A stretch of 57,164 nucleotides of DNA from Vulcanimicrobiia bacterium (GTDB lineage: Bacteria > Vulcanimicrobiota > Vulcanimicrobiia > Vulcanimicrobiales > Vulcanimicrobiaceae), in the NCBI GenBank assembly GCA_024281075.1, contig JAMXLK010000036.1, positions 1-57,164 on the forward strand, written 5' to 3'. Position numbers and translations under genes: made by a program. The notes under the pieces were generated by a model. The model saw only the letters and a program-made list of their open reading frames with translations. It was not told the origin of the DNA and did no database searches. This document shows, piece by piece, positions 42,212 through 50,500 of the stretch. The first letter of the stretch is position 1. Each line of letters opens with the position of its first letter.

Positions 42212-43195
42212 ATGGCACGGGCGATTCTGCGTGCATTGCTGGACCATCCGGTACATTCGCTCGATTTCGTGAAAGTTACCGAGAGCGCGGCGCTCGCAGC
42301 GTCGCGTTGGATGGGTCGCGGTGAGCGCGACGCGGCCGACGGCGCGGCGGTCGAGAAGATGCGCGAAGCACTCGGCGACATGGAGATCGCCGGCCGCATC
42401 GTTATCGGCGAGGGCGAGCGCGATGAGGCGCCGATGCTCTACATCGGCGAGGAACTCGGCGCGGGCGGTCAAGAGGTGGACATCGCGGTGGACCCCGTGG
42501 AAGGGACGAACCTCGTCGCAAACGGACTGCCCAATGCGATCGCGGTGATGGCCATCGCGGAGCGGGGCGGTCTGCTTCACGCGCCCGATACCTATATGAA
42601 GAAACTGGCGGTCGGTGCAAAGGCGGCGCCGTACGTGCATATCGACGCACCGGTGCTTGAGAATTTGGAAGCGGTCGCGAACGCGTTGGAAAAACCGATC
42701 AACGACGTGTGCGTCGTTATTCTCGACCGTCCGCGGCACGCCGAGCTGATCCGCGACGTGCGTGCCGCGGGCGCGCGAATTCGCTTGATCTCCGACGGCG
42801 ACGTCGACGCATGCATCGCGACCGCGATTGAATCGACGGGAATTCACGTCGCGATGGGAACGGGCGGAGCGCCGGAAGGCGTCCTTGCCGCCGCAGCCAT
42901 CAAATGCCTCGGCGGCAACTTTATGGGCCGCCTTCAGCCGCGAAACGCGGATGAGATTCGCCGCGCGGCCGAGATGGGTTTCGACGACGTCGGTCGGGTG
43001 CTCGAAATTAACGATCTCGTCCGCAGCAACGACGTGATCTTCTGTGCGACCGGCATCACGGACGGCGATCTGGTTCGCGGCGTGCGTTTCTTCGGCAATC
43101 AGGCGCGTACGCACTCGATTCTCGTTCATTCGAGCGGAACCGTCCGTTTCGTCGAATCGACGCATCGCCTCGGTGCACGCCCAGCCGGGCGCTGA
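42212..43195 (+). CDS. glpX: Class II fructose-1,6-bisphosphatase GlpX
   Basis: 327 residues. It removes the 1-phosphate from fructose-1,6-bisphosphate in gluconeogenesis or the Calvin cycle (some forms also act on sedoheptulose-1,7-bisphosphate). Motifs: VTESAALAASRWMGRGERDA, GEGERDEAPMLYIGEELG, the metal site DPVEGTN, and GTGGAPEGVLAAAAIKCLGG. Start ATG 42212, divergent from the PIG-V-like gene over about 54 bp. A flavin reductase follows after 7 nt. Confidence 0.94.
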   Translation: MARAILRALLDHPVHSLDFVKVTESAALAASRWMGRGERDAADGAAVEKMREALGDMEIAGRIVIGEGERDEAPMLYIGEELGAGGQEVDIAVDPVEGTNLVANGLPNAIAVMAIAERGGLLHAPDTYMKKLAVGAKAAPYVHIDAPVLENLEAVANALEKPINDVCVVILDRPRHAELIRDVRAAGARIRLISDGDVDACIATAIESTGIHVAMGTGGAPEGVLAAAAIKCLGGNFMGRLQPRNADEIRRAAEMGFDDVGRVLEINDLVRSNDVIFCATGITDGDLVRGVRFFGNQARTHSILVHSSGTVRFVESTHRLGARPAGR

Positions 43196-43202
43196 CGACG
43201 GA

Positions 43203-44639
43203 ATGCATCGTTCCCCGCGCCGGCACGACCTGGTCGTCGTCGGCGCCGGTTCGGCGGGCTACGCCGCGGCGCGAACGGCGCGCGACGTCGGCTGCGACGT
43301 CGCGCTTGTCGACAAGGGACCGCTCGGCGGCCTCTGCATTCTACGCGGCTGCATGCCGAGTAAAGCGCTGTTGGCCTCCAGCGACGCGCTGCAGGACGCG
43401 CGCGACGCGCGAGCCCTCGGCATTGCGGTCGAAGGCATTTCCGCCGACATGCCGTTTATCGCCGCGCGCAAGCGCGAGCTGGTTCGCGAGTTTGCCGAGT
43501 ATCGCATAGACGGCATCAACGATTTTCCGCTCTATCTCGGGGCGGCACGGTTTTTGTCGCCGACGCAGCTTGCCGTCGGTGAGAGCGAGATTCTAGAAGC
43601 AAATACGTTTATCATCGCGACGGGGAGCGTGATTCACGCCGGCATCGTGCCCGGTCTTGCGGACGTCGGTTACGTCGACAGCGACGCGGTGCTGGAGCTG
43701 GAAGCCATTCCAAAGTCCGTCGTGGTGCTGGGCGGCGGTTATACGGCATGCGAGCTCGGCCAGTTCCTTGCGCGGATGGGCGCTCGTACGACCATGCTGA
43801 TTCGGAGCGGGCATTGCCTGACCGAAACGGACGACGACGTGGGTAATGCGCTCACAGAGTATTTCCGCGAGGAAGGCATCGACGTCGTCACGCACGCGAC
43901 GCTCGTCGCCGCGGAACGCCGCCATGGGAAGAAGATCGTTCGGTATCTGCACGGAGGCGTCGAACGTGAAGCCGCTGCCGACGAGATCTTTTACGCGTTG
44001 GGCCGTGTGCCCGACACGCACGGGTTGGACCTCGAAAAAGCCGGAGTCGGCCGTGAGCCGGGCGATGCGATCACCGTCGACCGGCGGATGCGCACGAGCA
44101 ACCCGAATATCTACGCGGTCGGCGACGTGACGGCAGAGTACATGTTGGTGCACGTTGCAATTTATCAGGGCGAAGTTGCGGCGCGTAACGCGTGTTTGGA
44201 TGCGGGAGAAGACGCGGATTATCGCATCGTCTCTGCACACACGGTTTTCACCGACCCGCAGTATGCCGCCGTCGGTTCCAATGAAAAAGAGCTCCGCAAA
44301 AAAGGCTTAGCGTACGTTTCGGGACGCTACGATTTTGCCGAGCATGGCAAGGCTCAGTGTCTGGGCAAGACCAAGGGCTTCGTGAAGATGCTCGCGGCGC
44401 GCGATAGCGGACGGATTTTGGGCGCCGCGGTGTTGGGGGCGCAGGCCTCGGAGCTTATCCACGAAGTGATCGTCGCGATGCGCTTCGATGCAACCGTCGA
44501 TCAGTTCATGCGCATCCCGCATCTCCATCCGACGCTCGCCGAAATTTGGACGTACCCGGCGGAGACGTGCGCGGCGGAGCTTGGCCGCAAGCTTCCGGGC
44601 GACGAGCAAGTCGAGATGGCGACGAGCGTTCCGACGTGA
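43203..44639 (+). CDS. Flavin disulfide reductase (dihydrolipoyl dehydrogenase/mercuric-reductase-like)
   Basis: 478 residues. FAD-binding GAGSAGYAAARTA (14-26), redox-active cysteines C45 and C50 in GGLCILRGCMPSKALL, NAD(P) motif VVVLGGGYTACELG, and the C-terminal HLHPTLAEIW with the catalytic His and Glu. It is a full class I pyridine nucleotide-disulfide reductase. Without a lipoyl complex or mer genes nearby, its substrate (lipoamide, mycothiol-like or other thiol, metal) stays open. Overlaps the nitrilase gene by 4 nt. Confidence 0.9.
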   Translation: MHRSPRRHDLVVVGAGSAGYAAARTARDVGCDVALVDKGPLGGLCILRGCMPSKALLASSDALQDARDARALGIAVEGISADMPFIAARKRELVREFAEYRIDGINDFPLYLGAARFLSPTQLAVGESEILEANTFIIATGSVIHAGIVPGLADVGYVDSDAVLELEAIPKSVVVLGGGYTACELGQFLARMGARTTMLIRSGHCLTETDDDVGNALTEYFREEGIDVVTHATLVAAERRHGKKIVRYLHGGVEREAAADEIFYALGRVPDTHGLDLEKAGVGREPGDAITVDRRMRTSNPNIYAVGDVTAEYMLVHVAIYQGEVAARNACLDAGEDADYRIVSAHTVFTDPQYAAVGSNEKELRKKGLAYVSGRYDFAEHGKAQCLGKTKGFVKMLAARDSGRILGAAVLGAQASELIHEVIVAMRFDATVDQFMRIPHLHPTLAEIWTYPAETCAAELGRKLPGDEQVEMATSVPT

Positions 44640-45538
44640 GAGGCACACCGGACCGGCTGCGCGTGGCGCTCGTTCAGAGCAAGCCCGCAAAGGGCGAGTA
44701 CCAGCGTAACCTCACGGAAACGGGAAAGGCCTTCGAGCAGCTCGCGGCATCGCCGCCGGATCTCGTCGTGCTACCCGAGGCGGCGCTGACCGGCTACTTT
44801 CTCGAAGGCGCCGTCTACGAGCTCGCACTCCCCGCGCAAAGCTTTGCACGCGATCTGGCACGCGTGTGGCGGGAGTCGTGCGCGCAGCCGGCTTATATCG
44901 CTGCCGGCTTTTTCGAAAACGACGGTGGGACGTACTATAACAGCGCGGTCTTTCTCCACGTCGACCAGCATGGCGAGCCGATCGTGCATCTGCACCGCAA
45001 AATGTTCTTGCCGACCTACGGCGTCTTCGACGAGGAGCGTTTTCTCTCGCGCGGACGGAAACTCGGAGTCTTCGGGACGCGATTCGGCACGATGGCGCTC
45101 TTGATCTGCGAAGACGCATTCCATGCGATCACGCCGACGATCGCGGCGATCAAAGGCGCGCGGATGGTAATCATTCCAAGCGCTTCTCCGGGGCGGGGTA
45201 TCGAGCGCGAGGGCGAGCTGGAGAGCATCGCGCGGTGGCGTGACATCCTGCGCGATGCGGCGATGGAGCATGGGATCTACATTATTTATGCCGGGCTTAC
45301 CGGATTCGAGGGCGGCAAAGGCATGAGCGGATCGTCGTGCATCGTCGACCCGCGCGGGCGCGTGCTCGTGCAGGCGCCGGCGACCGAGGCGTGCATCGTT
45401 CGGGCGGAGCTCGACTTACGCGAGATTGATTTGGCGCGCGCGAGCCTCCCATTGCTCGGCGATCTGGAAGCGGCGCTGCCCGATTTGCTGCTCGATGAGG
45501 AGCTGCCGTTACCGCGCGCGAGCGGCAACGCCCTATGA
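44636..45538 (+). CDS. Carbon-nitrogen hydrolase (nitrilase family), probable glutaminase partner of NadE
   Basis: 300 residues from GTG 44636. The Glu-Lys-Cys triad is visible: E48 in VVLPEAALTGY, K122 in LHRKMFLPTYG, C158 in LLICEDAFH. It hydrolyses amides. It overlaps nadE by 4 nt. In glutamine-dependent NAD synthetases this domain is fused to NadE and supplies ammonia from glutamine; here the two parts look split. That pairing is inferred from order; another amidase role is possible. Confidence 0.85.
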   Translation: MRGTPDRLRVALVQSKPAKGEYQRNLTETGKAFEQLAASPPDLVVLPEAALTGYFLEGAVYELALPAQSFARDLARVWRESCAQPAYIAAGFFENDGGTYYNSAVFLHVDQHGEPIVHLHRKMFLPTYGVFDEERFLSRGRKLGVFGTRFGTMALLICEDAFHAITPTIAAIKGARMVIIPSASPGRGIEREGELESIARWRDILRDAAMEHGIYIIYAGLTGFEGGKGMSGSSCIVDPRGRVLVQAPATEACIVRAELDLREIDLARASLPLLGDLEAALPDLLLDEELPLPRASGNAL

Positions 45539-46386
45539 CACTCCGCGTCATTGAAAGCCGGCCGCCGGCTCCGGTGGCGCCGCGAATTGATTGTGCGGTG
45601 GCCACGCAATGGCTCGTCGCGTTCTTGCGTGACGAACTGCTCGAGCGGCGCGGAATTCGGCGCGCGGTGGTTGGGCTCTCCGGCGGCGTGGACTCTGCGG
45701 TAACCGCCTTTCTCTGCGCCCAGGCACTGGGTTCGGAGAATGTCTACGCCTTTCGTCTGCCGTACGAGAGCTCGCATCCGACGAGCTTGAGCGACGCACA
45801 GCTCGTGGTCGACGCGCTGAAGATTCCGTGCCGGACGATCGATATCACGGCGGCGGTCGACGGCTATCTGCTAAACGAACCCGACGCCGATGCGCGGCGC
45901 CGCGGAAACGTGATGGCGCGTATGCGCATGGTGGTTCTCTTCGATCAGTCGGCGAAACTCGATGCGTTGCCCGTCGGGACGGGAAACAAAACGGAACGGC
46001 TTCTCGGATATTTCACGTGGCATGCTGACGATACGCCGCCGCTCAATCCCCTAGGCGATCTCTTCAAGAGTCAAGTGTGGGAGCTTGCGCGATATCTCGA
46101 CGTACCGCAGCGTCTCGTCGAGAAGGCACCGACGGCCGATCTTCAAGCCGACCAGACGGATGAAGGGGATCTCGGGATTAGCTACGCGCGGGCCGATGCA
46201 ATCCTGTCGCAGTTACTGCTCGGCTATTCGGACGACGAGCTGGTCGCACGCGGATTCGAACGAGACGAAGTCCAGCTGATCCGCCGGCGCGTTGACTCCA
46301 CCCATTGGAAACGACATTTACCCACGACGGCATTGCTGAGCAGCACCGCAATCAACGAGTTTTACCTCCGTCCGGTCGATTACTAA
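45535..46386 (+). CDS. nadE: NAD synthetase (synthetase domain only)
   Basis: 283 residues. It amidates deamido-NAD to NAD with ATP and ammonia. The ATP loop is VVGLSGGVDSAV; VGTGNKTERLLGYFTWHADD and NPLGDLFKSQVWELARYLDV, PTADLQADQTDEGDLG are conserved. No glutaminase domain is attached, so the enzyme uses free ammonia or ammonia from the nitrilase protein encoded just upstream. Followed by the precorrin-2 dehydrogenase-like gene after 4 nt. Confidence 0.95.
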   Translation: MTLRVIESRPPAPVAPRIDCAVATQWLVAFLRDELLERRGIRRAVVGLSGGVDSAVTAFLCAQALGSENVYAFRLPYESSHPTSLSDAQLVVDALKIPCRTIDITAAVDGYLLNEPDADARRRGNVMARMRMVVLFDQSAKLDALPVGTGNKTERLLGYFTWHADDTPPLNPLGDLFKSQVWELARYLDVPQRLVEKAPTADLQADQTDEGDLGISYARADAILSQLLLGYSDDELVARGFERDEVQLIRRRVDSTHWKRHLPTTALLSSTAINEFYLRPVDY

Positions 46387-46390
46387 CCAA

Positions 46391-46969
46391 GTGCGCAAAG
46401 CGTTCTTCCCCGTGAGCCTCAATCTCGACGGTAGGAGATGTGTCGTAATCGGCGCAGCCGACGACCGGGAAGCGATTGAAAAGACGGCGGCACTCGAGGA
46501 GTCGGGTGCGCAGGTAGAGCGGGTTTACGATCCGCAAACGTTGCGCGACGAGAACCTCGACGACGTCTTTTTCGTGATCTCCACGCCGCAAGACGCGACG
46601 CTATCGGCGCGCCTTCGCGCGCTTGCCGATCGCCGGCGATTCTTGTTGTGCTGCATCGACCAGCCGAAGTTCGGTTTCGTCGCGATGGTCGCAATCGCGA
46701 AGGCCGGCCCCGTTCGCATCGCAATCTCCACGGCGGGACTCGCGCCACGCGTCGGCAAAGCGCTCAAGAACGCGCTGCAGCGCGCGATGGACGCGAAGTT
46801 CGCGCGTTTCATCGCGCTATTGGCGCAGCGTCGCGCCGCCGTCCAGGCCGCGCACCCCGAGCCGGAGAGTTCGTCGCTTCGGCGGGACGCGATGATCGAA
46901 GCGGCCCGCGGGTTCCGAGCGGAGGTGAGCTTTTCGTACCCGCCTTGGTTCGACGATGCCGAGCGTTGA
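46391..46969 (+). CDS. Precorrin-2 dehydrogenase / sirohydrochlorin ferrochelatase-like protein
   Basis: 192 residues from GTG 46391. The overall pattern, FFPVSLNLDGRRCVVIGAAD at the start and LCCIDQPKFGFVAMVAIAKA, then PVRIAISTAGLAPRVGKALK, is that of the CysG N-terminal/Met8 family that makes siroheme. The usual GGGxVAxxK nucleotide motif reads GAADDREAIEK here, so NAD binding may be changed. Siroheme would serve sulfite or nitrite reductase, not present in this window. Overlaps cinA by 14 nt. Confidence 0.75.
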   Translation: MRKAFFPVSLNLDGRRCVVIGAADDREAIEKTAALEESGAQVERVYDPQTLRDENLDDVFFVISTPQDATLSARLRALADRRRFLLCCIDQPKFGFVAMVAIAKAGPVRIAISTAGLAPRVGKALKNALQRAMDAKFARFIALLAQRRAAVQAAHPEPESSSLRRDAMIEAARGFRAEVSFSYPPWFDDAER

Positions 46970-48209
46970 GATCATCGCGGTCGGCACCGAACTGCTGCTC
47001 GGTCAGCTCGTGGATACCAATACCGCGTACATCGCGCAACGGTTGGCCGAGGCTGGGATCGACGTGTATGGCAGTGCGGCAATCGGTGACAATCGCGGGC
47101 GCATCGCGCAAGCCGTCCGCGGCGCGCTGAGTCGCGCCGATGGCGCGATCATGACCGGCGGTTTGGGCCCGACGGTCGACGATCTAACGCGCGACGGCGT
47201 TTGCGCCGCACTCGAACTCGACACGGAACTCTACGCACCCGCGCTCGAGCAAATGGAGAAAACTTTTACGGCCCTTGGCCGGCCTATGCGTGCGAACAAT
47301 CGCAAACAAGCGGAGCTTCCGTGCGGAAGCACGCCGCTCGACAATCCAAACGGCACGGCGCCTGGCTTCATCGCGTTCGCCCGCGACGGAAAGTTCGTCG
47401 CGTGCATGCCCGGTGTGCCGCGCGAGATGAAGCCGATGATGACCGAAAAAGTGCTGCCGTTCGTTCGCGAGCGTTTGGGTAGCGGCAACGGCATCTACAC
47501 GCGCGTGCTGCATACGATCGCGATCGGCGAGTCGGAGATAGACCATCGCATCGCCGACCTTTTCCGCAGCTGCGAAAATCCCAAGATCGCGGTGCTCGCT
47601 CACGATTTTCGGGCGGACGTCAAGATCATGGCGAAAGCGCCCTCGAGGGAGCGTGCCGAAGCGATGATCGCACCGCTGCAGGCCGAGCTCGAGCGCCGCC
47701 TTGAAGGCTACGTTTTCGGCTGCGATCGCGGAACGCCGGCGAGCGCGATACACCACCTATTGCAGGAACGAAAGAGTATGCTCGCCGTCGCGGAGTCGTT
47801 CACCGGGGGACGGATTGCTGCGGCACTGACCAGCGTCGCCGGTTCGTCGGAAAGCTTCGCCGGCGGCGTCGTCGCGTATGCTAATTCCGCCAAGATCGCT
47901 TTACTCGGCGTTGCCTCGGCGACGCTGGAGCGCGCCGGTGCCGTCAGCGAAGAAGCCGCGCGCGAGATGGCGGCGGGTGCCCGCACGCGATTCGGCGCGG
48001 AGCTCGCGCTTGCGACGACCGGTATCGCCGGACCGGGCGGCGGATCGCAGGAGAAGCCGGTCGGACTGGGATGGCTCGCGCTCGATGATGCGCGCAGCGG
48101 CGTGCTGGTGCGGCGCCTTTCGCTCGCGGGAGACCGCGAGACTATCGCGTCGCGCGCGACGACGATTGCCTTGGGAATGCTCTGGCAGCATCTCGCATTG
48201 TCACCCTGA
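46956..48209 (+). CDS. cinA: CinA-family protein (competence/damage-inducible; NMN deamidase-type C terminus)
   Basis: 417 residues. The N-terminal molybdopterin-binding-like domain (VEIIAVGTELLLGQLVDTNT, MTGGLGPTVDDLTRD) is followed by the C-terminal CinA domain (AESFTGGRIAAALTSVAGSS, TTGIAGPGGGSQEKPVGLGW), which in PncC-type proteins recycles NMN. That would fit the NAD genes upstream. The typical AESCTGG motif reads AESFTGG, so its Cys is Phe. The last codons lie in a dispersed repeat. Confidence 0.92.
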   Translation: MPSVEIIAVGTELLLGQLVDTNTAYIAQRLAEAGIDVYGSAAIGDNRGRIAQAVRGALSRADGAIMTGGLGPTVDDLTRDGVCAALELDTELYAPALEQMEKTFTALGRPMRANNRKQAELPCGSTPLDNPNGTAPGFIAFARDGKFVACMPGVPREMKPMMTEKVLPFVRERLGSGNGIYTRVLHTIAIGESEIDHRIADLFRSCENPKIAVLAHDFRADVKIMAKAPSRERAEAMIAPLQAELERRLEGYVFGCDRGTPASAIHHLLQERKSMLAVAESFTGGRIAAALTSVAGSSESFAGGVVAYANSAKIALLGVASATLERAGAVSEEAAREMAAGARTRFGAELALATTGIAGPGGGSQEKPVGLGWLALDDARSGVLVRRLSLAGDRETIASRATTIALGMLWQHLALSP

Positions 48210-48219
48210 GCCCGTCGAA
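48199..48219 (+). repeat. Dispersed palindromic repeat, partial copy D at converging gene ends
   Basis: TGTCACCCTGAGCCCGTCGAA matches the family core. Both cinA (plus) and the Gfo/Idh gene (minus) end within it, with the two stop codons a few bases apart. Confidence 0.65.
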
Positions 48220-49238
48220 TAACCGATCGCCGCGAGCGCTTCTTGCGTATGGAGCGCGTCCTCGAAGCTCGGCAGCGTATTCGGTTGGCGCTCGATCTTT
48301 TTGACGAACTCGTCGTAGAGCTCCATCATCGGTGGGACGTTCGGCTCGATCTGCGCGTAGCGCGCGTATGGCGAAGGTTTGCATCGCAGCTCGCTGGTCT
48401 CATTTGCGTCGACCGTGTAGAGCGTCACGTCGGCGATCCACGGCCCGCTTGCCACGGCCGTGCGCTGCTCGCCGTGAACCGCGCACGTATATGATTCCAC
48501 TGCCGCGGTTGCATCGGCGCTGACGCGTGCCGCCAAGCCGTCCGAATATTCGAAGAGCGCGAAAGCGCCGTCGGCGACGTCGCTGCGAAAGCTGCCGCCT
48601 TCGTCGTGGCGTTCGGTGTTTGCCGTACGTTCAAAGCCGAGGACTCGAAGCGGTGGGCGTCCGGCGAGCCAGTTTGCGTGGTCGATTAAGTGCGACATGA
48701 CGGCGCCGGTGAGGCCCCCGCCGCGCTCGCGCTCGAACCACCACCCGCGCGAGCGCCGGTCCTGGCGGCGCAGCGATGCGCGAAGAAGGTTGATTTCGAT
48801 ATTCCGCAGCGGATCGAGATGACCGTTGACGACGAGCTCTTTGAGCGCCTGTGACTCCGGCACGAATCGGAACTCGTGTGCAACCCCGCACGCCGTTTCG
48901 GCAGATCGTTCTGCGTCCCGCATGCTGCCCGCATCGGCGACCCGGAGTGCGAACGGCTTTTCGCACATGACGTGCTTGCGCTGAGCCAAAGCGGCGAGAA
49001 CGTCGTCGCGATGGGAGAAGGGCGGCGACGCGACCGTGACGGCGTCGAGATCGACGCCGGCAAGCATCTCCGCGCACGATGGGAATGCGTGTGCGATGTT
49101 TTCCGCACGTGCTACCTGCGGCGCGCTCGACGGTGAGGCGAGCGCGACGACCTCAAACCGCGGATGATTGCGCAATGCCGGCAAGTGCACGCGGATACCA
49201 AAGCCCGCACCGACGATTCCGATCTTGTATCGCTTCAT
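48201..49238 (-). CDS. Gfo/Idh/MocA-family oxidoreductase
   Basis: 345 residues. The N-terminal Rossmann fold (KIGIVGAGFGIRVHLPALRN) and HVMCEKPFALRVADA with the EKP motif are the family marks; the C-terminal half is the alpha/beta substrate domain (GGGLTGAVMSHLIDHANWLA). These enzymes oxidise or reduce sugars, inositols or similar, with NAD(P). It is the last gene of a coupled three-gene run (LuxC-type reductase, aminotransferase, this gene) and overlaps the aminotransferase by 4 nt. Its last codons (STGSG) come from the repeat. Confidence 0.88.
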   Translation of the reverse strand: MKRYKIGIVGAGFGIRVHLPALRNHPRFEVVALASPSSAPQVARAENIAHAFPSCAEMLAGVDLDAVTVASPPFSHRDDVLAALAQRKHVMCEKPFALRVADAGSMRDAERSAETACGVAHEFRFVPESQALKELVVNGHLDPLRNIEINLLRASLRRQDRRSRGWWFERERGGGLTGAVMSHLIDHANWLAGRPPLRVLGFERTANTERHDEGGSFRSDVADGAFALFEYSDGLAARVSADATAAVESYTCAVHGEQRTAVASGPWIADVTLYTVDANETSELRCKPSPYARYAQIEPNVPPMMELYDEFVKKIERQPNTLPSFEDALHTQEALAAIGYSTGSG

Positions 49239-50500
49239 GCAACCGCTCCAATGGACGATTCCAAAACCGCGATGGCGCGCTCGAGTTGCCGATCTTCAAT
49301 GACCAGCGGCGGTGAGATCGCGATAACGCTGCCGTGCTGACCAGACTGCGCCACGATGACGCCGCGCGTCAGCGCGTTCTTAACCGCCGCAAAGGCGGCT
49401 CCGGCGTCACGCAGCTCCACCCCCCATAGCATGCCGCGTCCCCGAACGTCCCGCACGATCGAGTGCGCGCGAAGCGCCTCGAGCCGCGCCCCGAGTCTTT
49501 CGCCGAGCCTCGCCGCGCGTGCCGGCAGAGCGAGCAGCTCCATCTCATCAAGGGTGGCGAGCGCGGCGGCGCATCCAAGCGGGTTACCGAGGAACGTCGA
49601 CGTGTGCAATGCTTCACCCGTGGAGGGAGGCCATGCGTCCATGACGTTCGCGCGGCCGACGGCGGCGCTGATCGGGACGCCGGATCCCATTGCCTTGCCG
49701 ATGCAGATGATGTCGGGCACGATGCCTTCGTACTCGCTCGCAAACCACGTTCCGGTGCGCGCGAAACCGGTGAAGATTTCGTCGACGATCAAGACGATAT
49801 TGAGCTCACGGCAGATTGTGGCGACGTGCTGCAGATACCCAGGCGGCGGGACGATGCAGCCCCCGCGGCCTTGAATCGGCTCGACGACTAAGGCGGCGAT
49901 GTCGTCGGTCGGTTGCAGCTGCTCGCGTGCACGCGAGGCGGCCTCGTCAGCGTTTGCCGTCGAACGGGGGTACTCGAGCAGAACGGGTTCGTGACGCAAC
50001 ACCCCGGCGAAGGGCGTTCGAAAACGCTCGAGCCCGGACACGGCGAGCGCGCCGAAAGACAGGCCGTGATAGCCGCCGCGATACGACGCGAAACGTGATT
50101 TGCCGGTGAAGAGCATTGCGGTCTTGAGCGCGGCTTCGATCGCTTCCGATCCGCTGGTCGCCAGAAACGCTTTGGTGAGCGTGTCAGGCAAAATCGCGGC
50201 CAACCGGTCGAGCAGGCGCACGCGGATTTCCGTTGGATGGACGTCGCCCATCCCATGCATGAGACGTTGCGCCTGATCCGCGACGGCAAACGCTACGCGC
50301 GGATTGCCGTGCCCGAGGCTCGCGACACCGAAAGCGGCCGTGCAGTCGATGTAGTCGTTGCCGTCCACGTCGGTCACGATCGCACCGCGTGCCGAATCCC
50401 AGAAAATCGGAAAATCGTCGGCCAGAAAGGTGACGTTACGCTGTTCGCGGGCACGCAGGCGCAGACCGAGCGCTTTGCTATGAGGTCCTGGAATCTTCAC
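49235..50500 (-). CDS. Class III PLP-dependent aminotransferase
   Basis: 421 residues. The PLP lysine is K269 in IICIGKAMGSGVPISA; VEPIQGRGGCIVPPPGYLQH and VDEIFTGFARTG are conserved, as is TSGSEAIEAALKTA. Class III enzymes transfer amino groups to or from aldehydes such as succinic semialdehyde, acetylornithine semialdehyde or long-chain aldehydes. Its upstream partner can make an aldehyde from an acyl-CoA, so a product amine is plausible. Overlaps both neighbours by 4 nt. Confidence 0.9.
   Translation of the reverse strand: MKIPGPHSKALGLRLRAREQRNVTFLADDFPIFWDSARGAIVTDVDGNDYIDCTAAFGVASLGHGNPRVAFAVADQAQRLMHGMGDVHPTEIRVRLLDRLAAILPDTLTKAFLATSGSEAIEAALKTAMLFTGKSRFASYRGGYHGLSFGALAVSGLERFRTPFAGVLRHEPVLLEYPRSTANADEAASRAREQLQPTDDIAALVVEPIQGRGGCIVPPPGYLQHVATICRELNIVLIVDEIFTGFARTGTWFASEYEGIVPDIICIGKAMGSGVPISAAVGRANVMDAWPPSTGEALHTSTFLGNPLGCAAALATLDEMELLALPARAARLGERLGARLEALRAHSIVRDVRGRGMLWGVELRDAGAAFAAVKNALTRGVIVAQSGQHGSVIAISPPLVIEDRQLERAIAVLESSIGAVA

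Noticed and set aside
42158-43165. A long minus-strand frame that would extend the PIG-V-like gene to 842 residues
   Set aside because: It is antisense to glpX, whose plus-strand protein is fully conserved. The extra part has no family resemblance.
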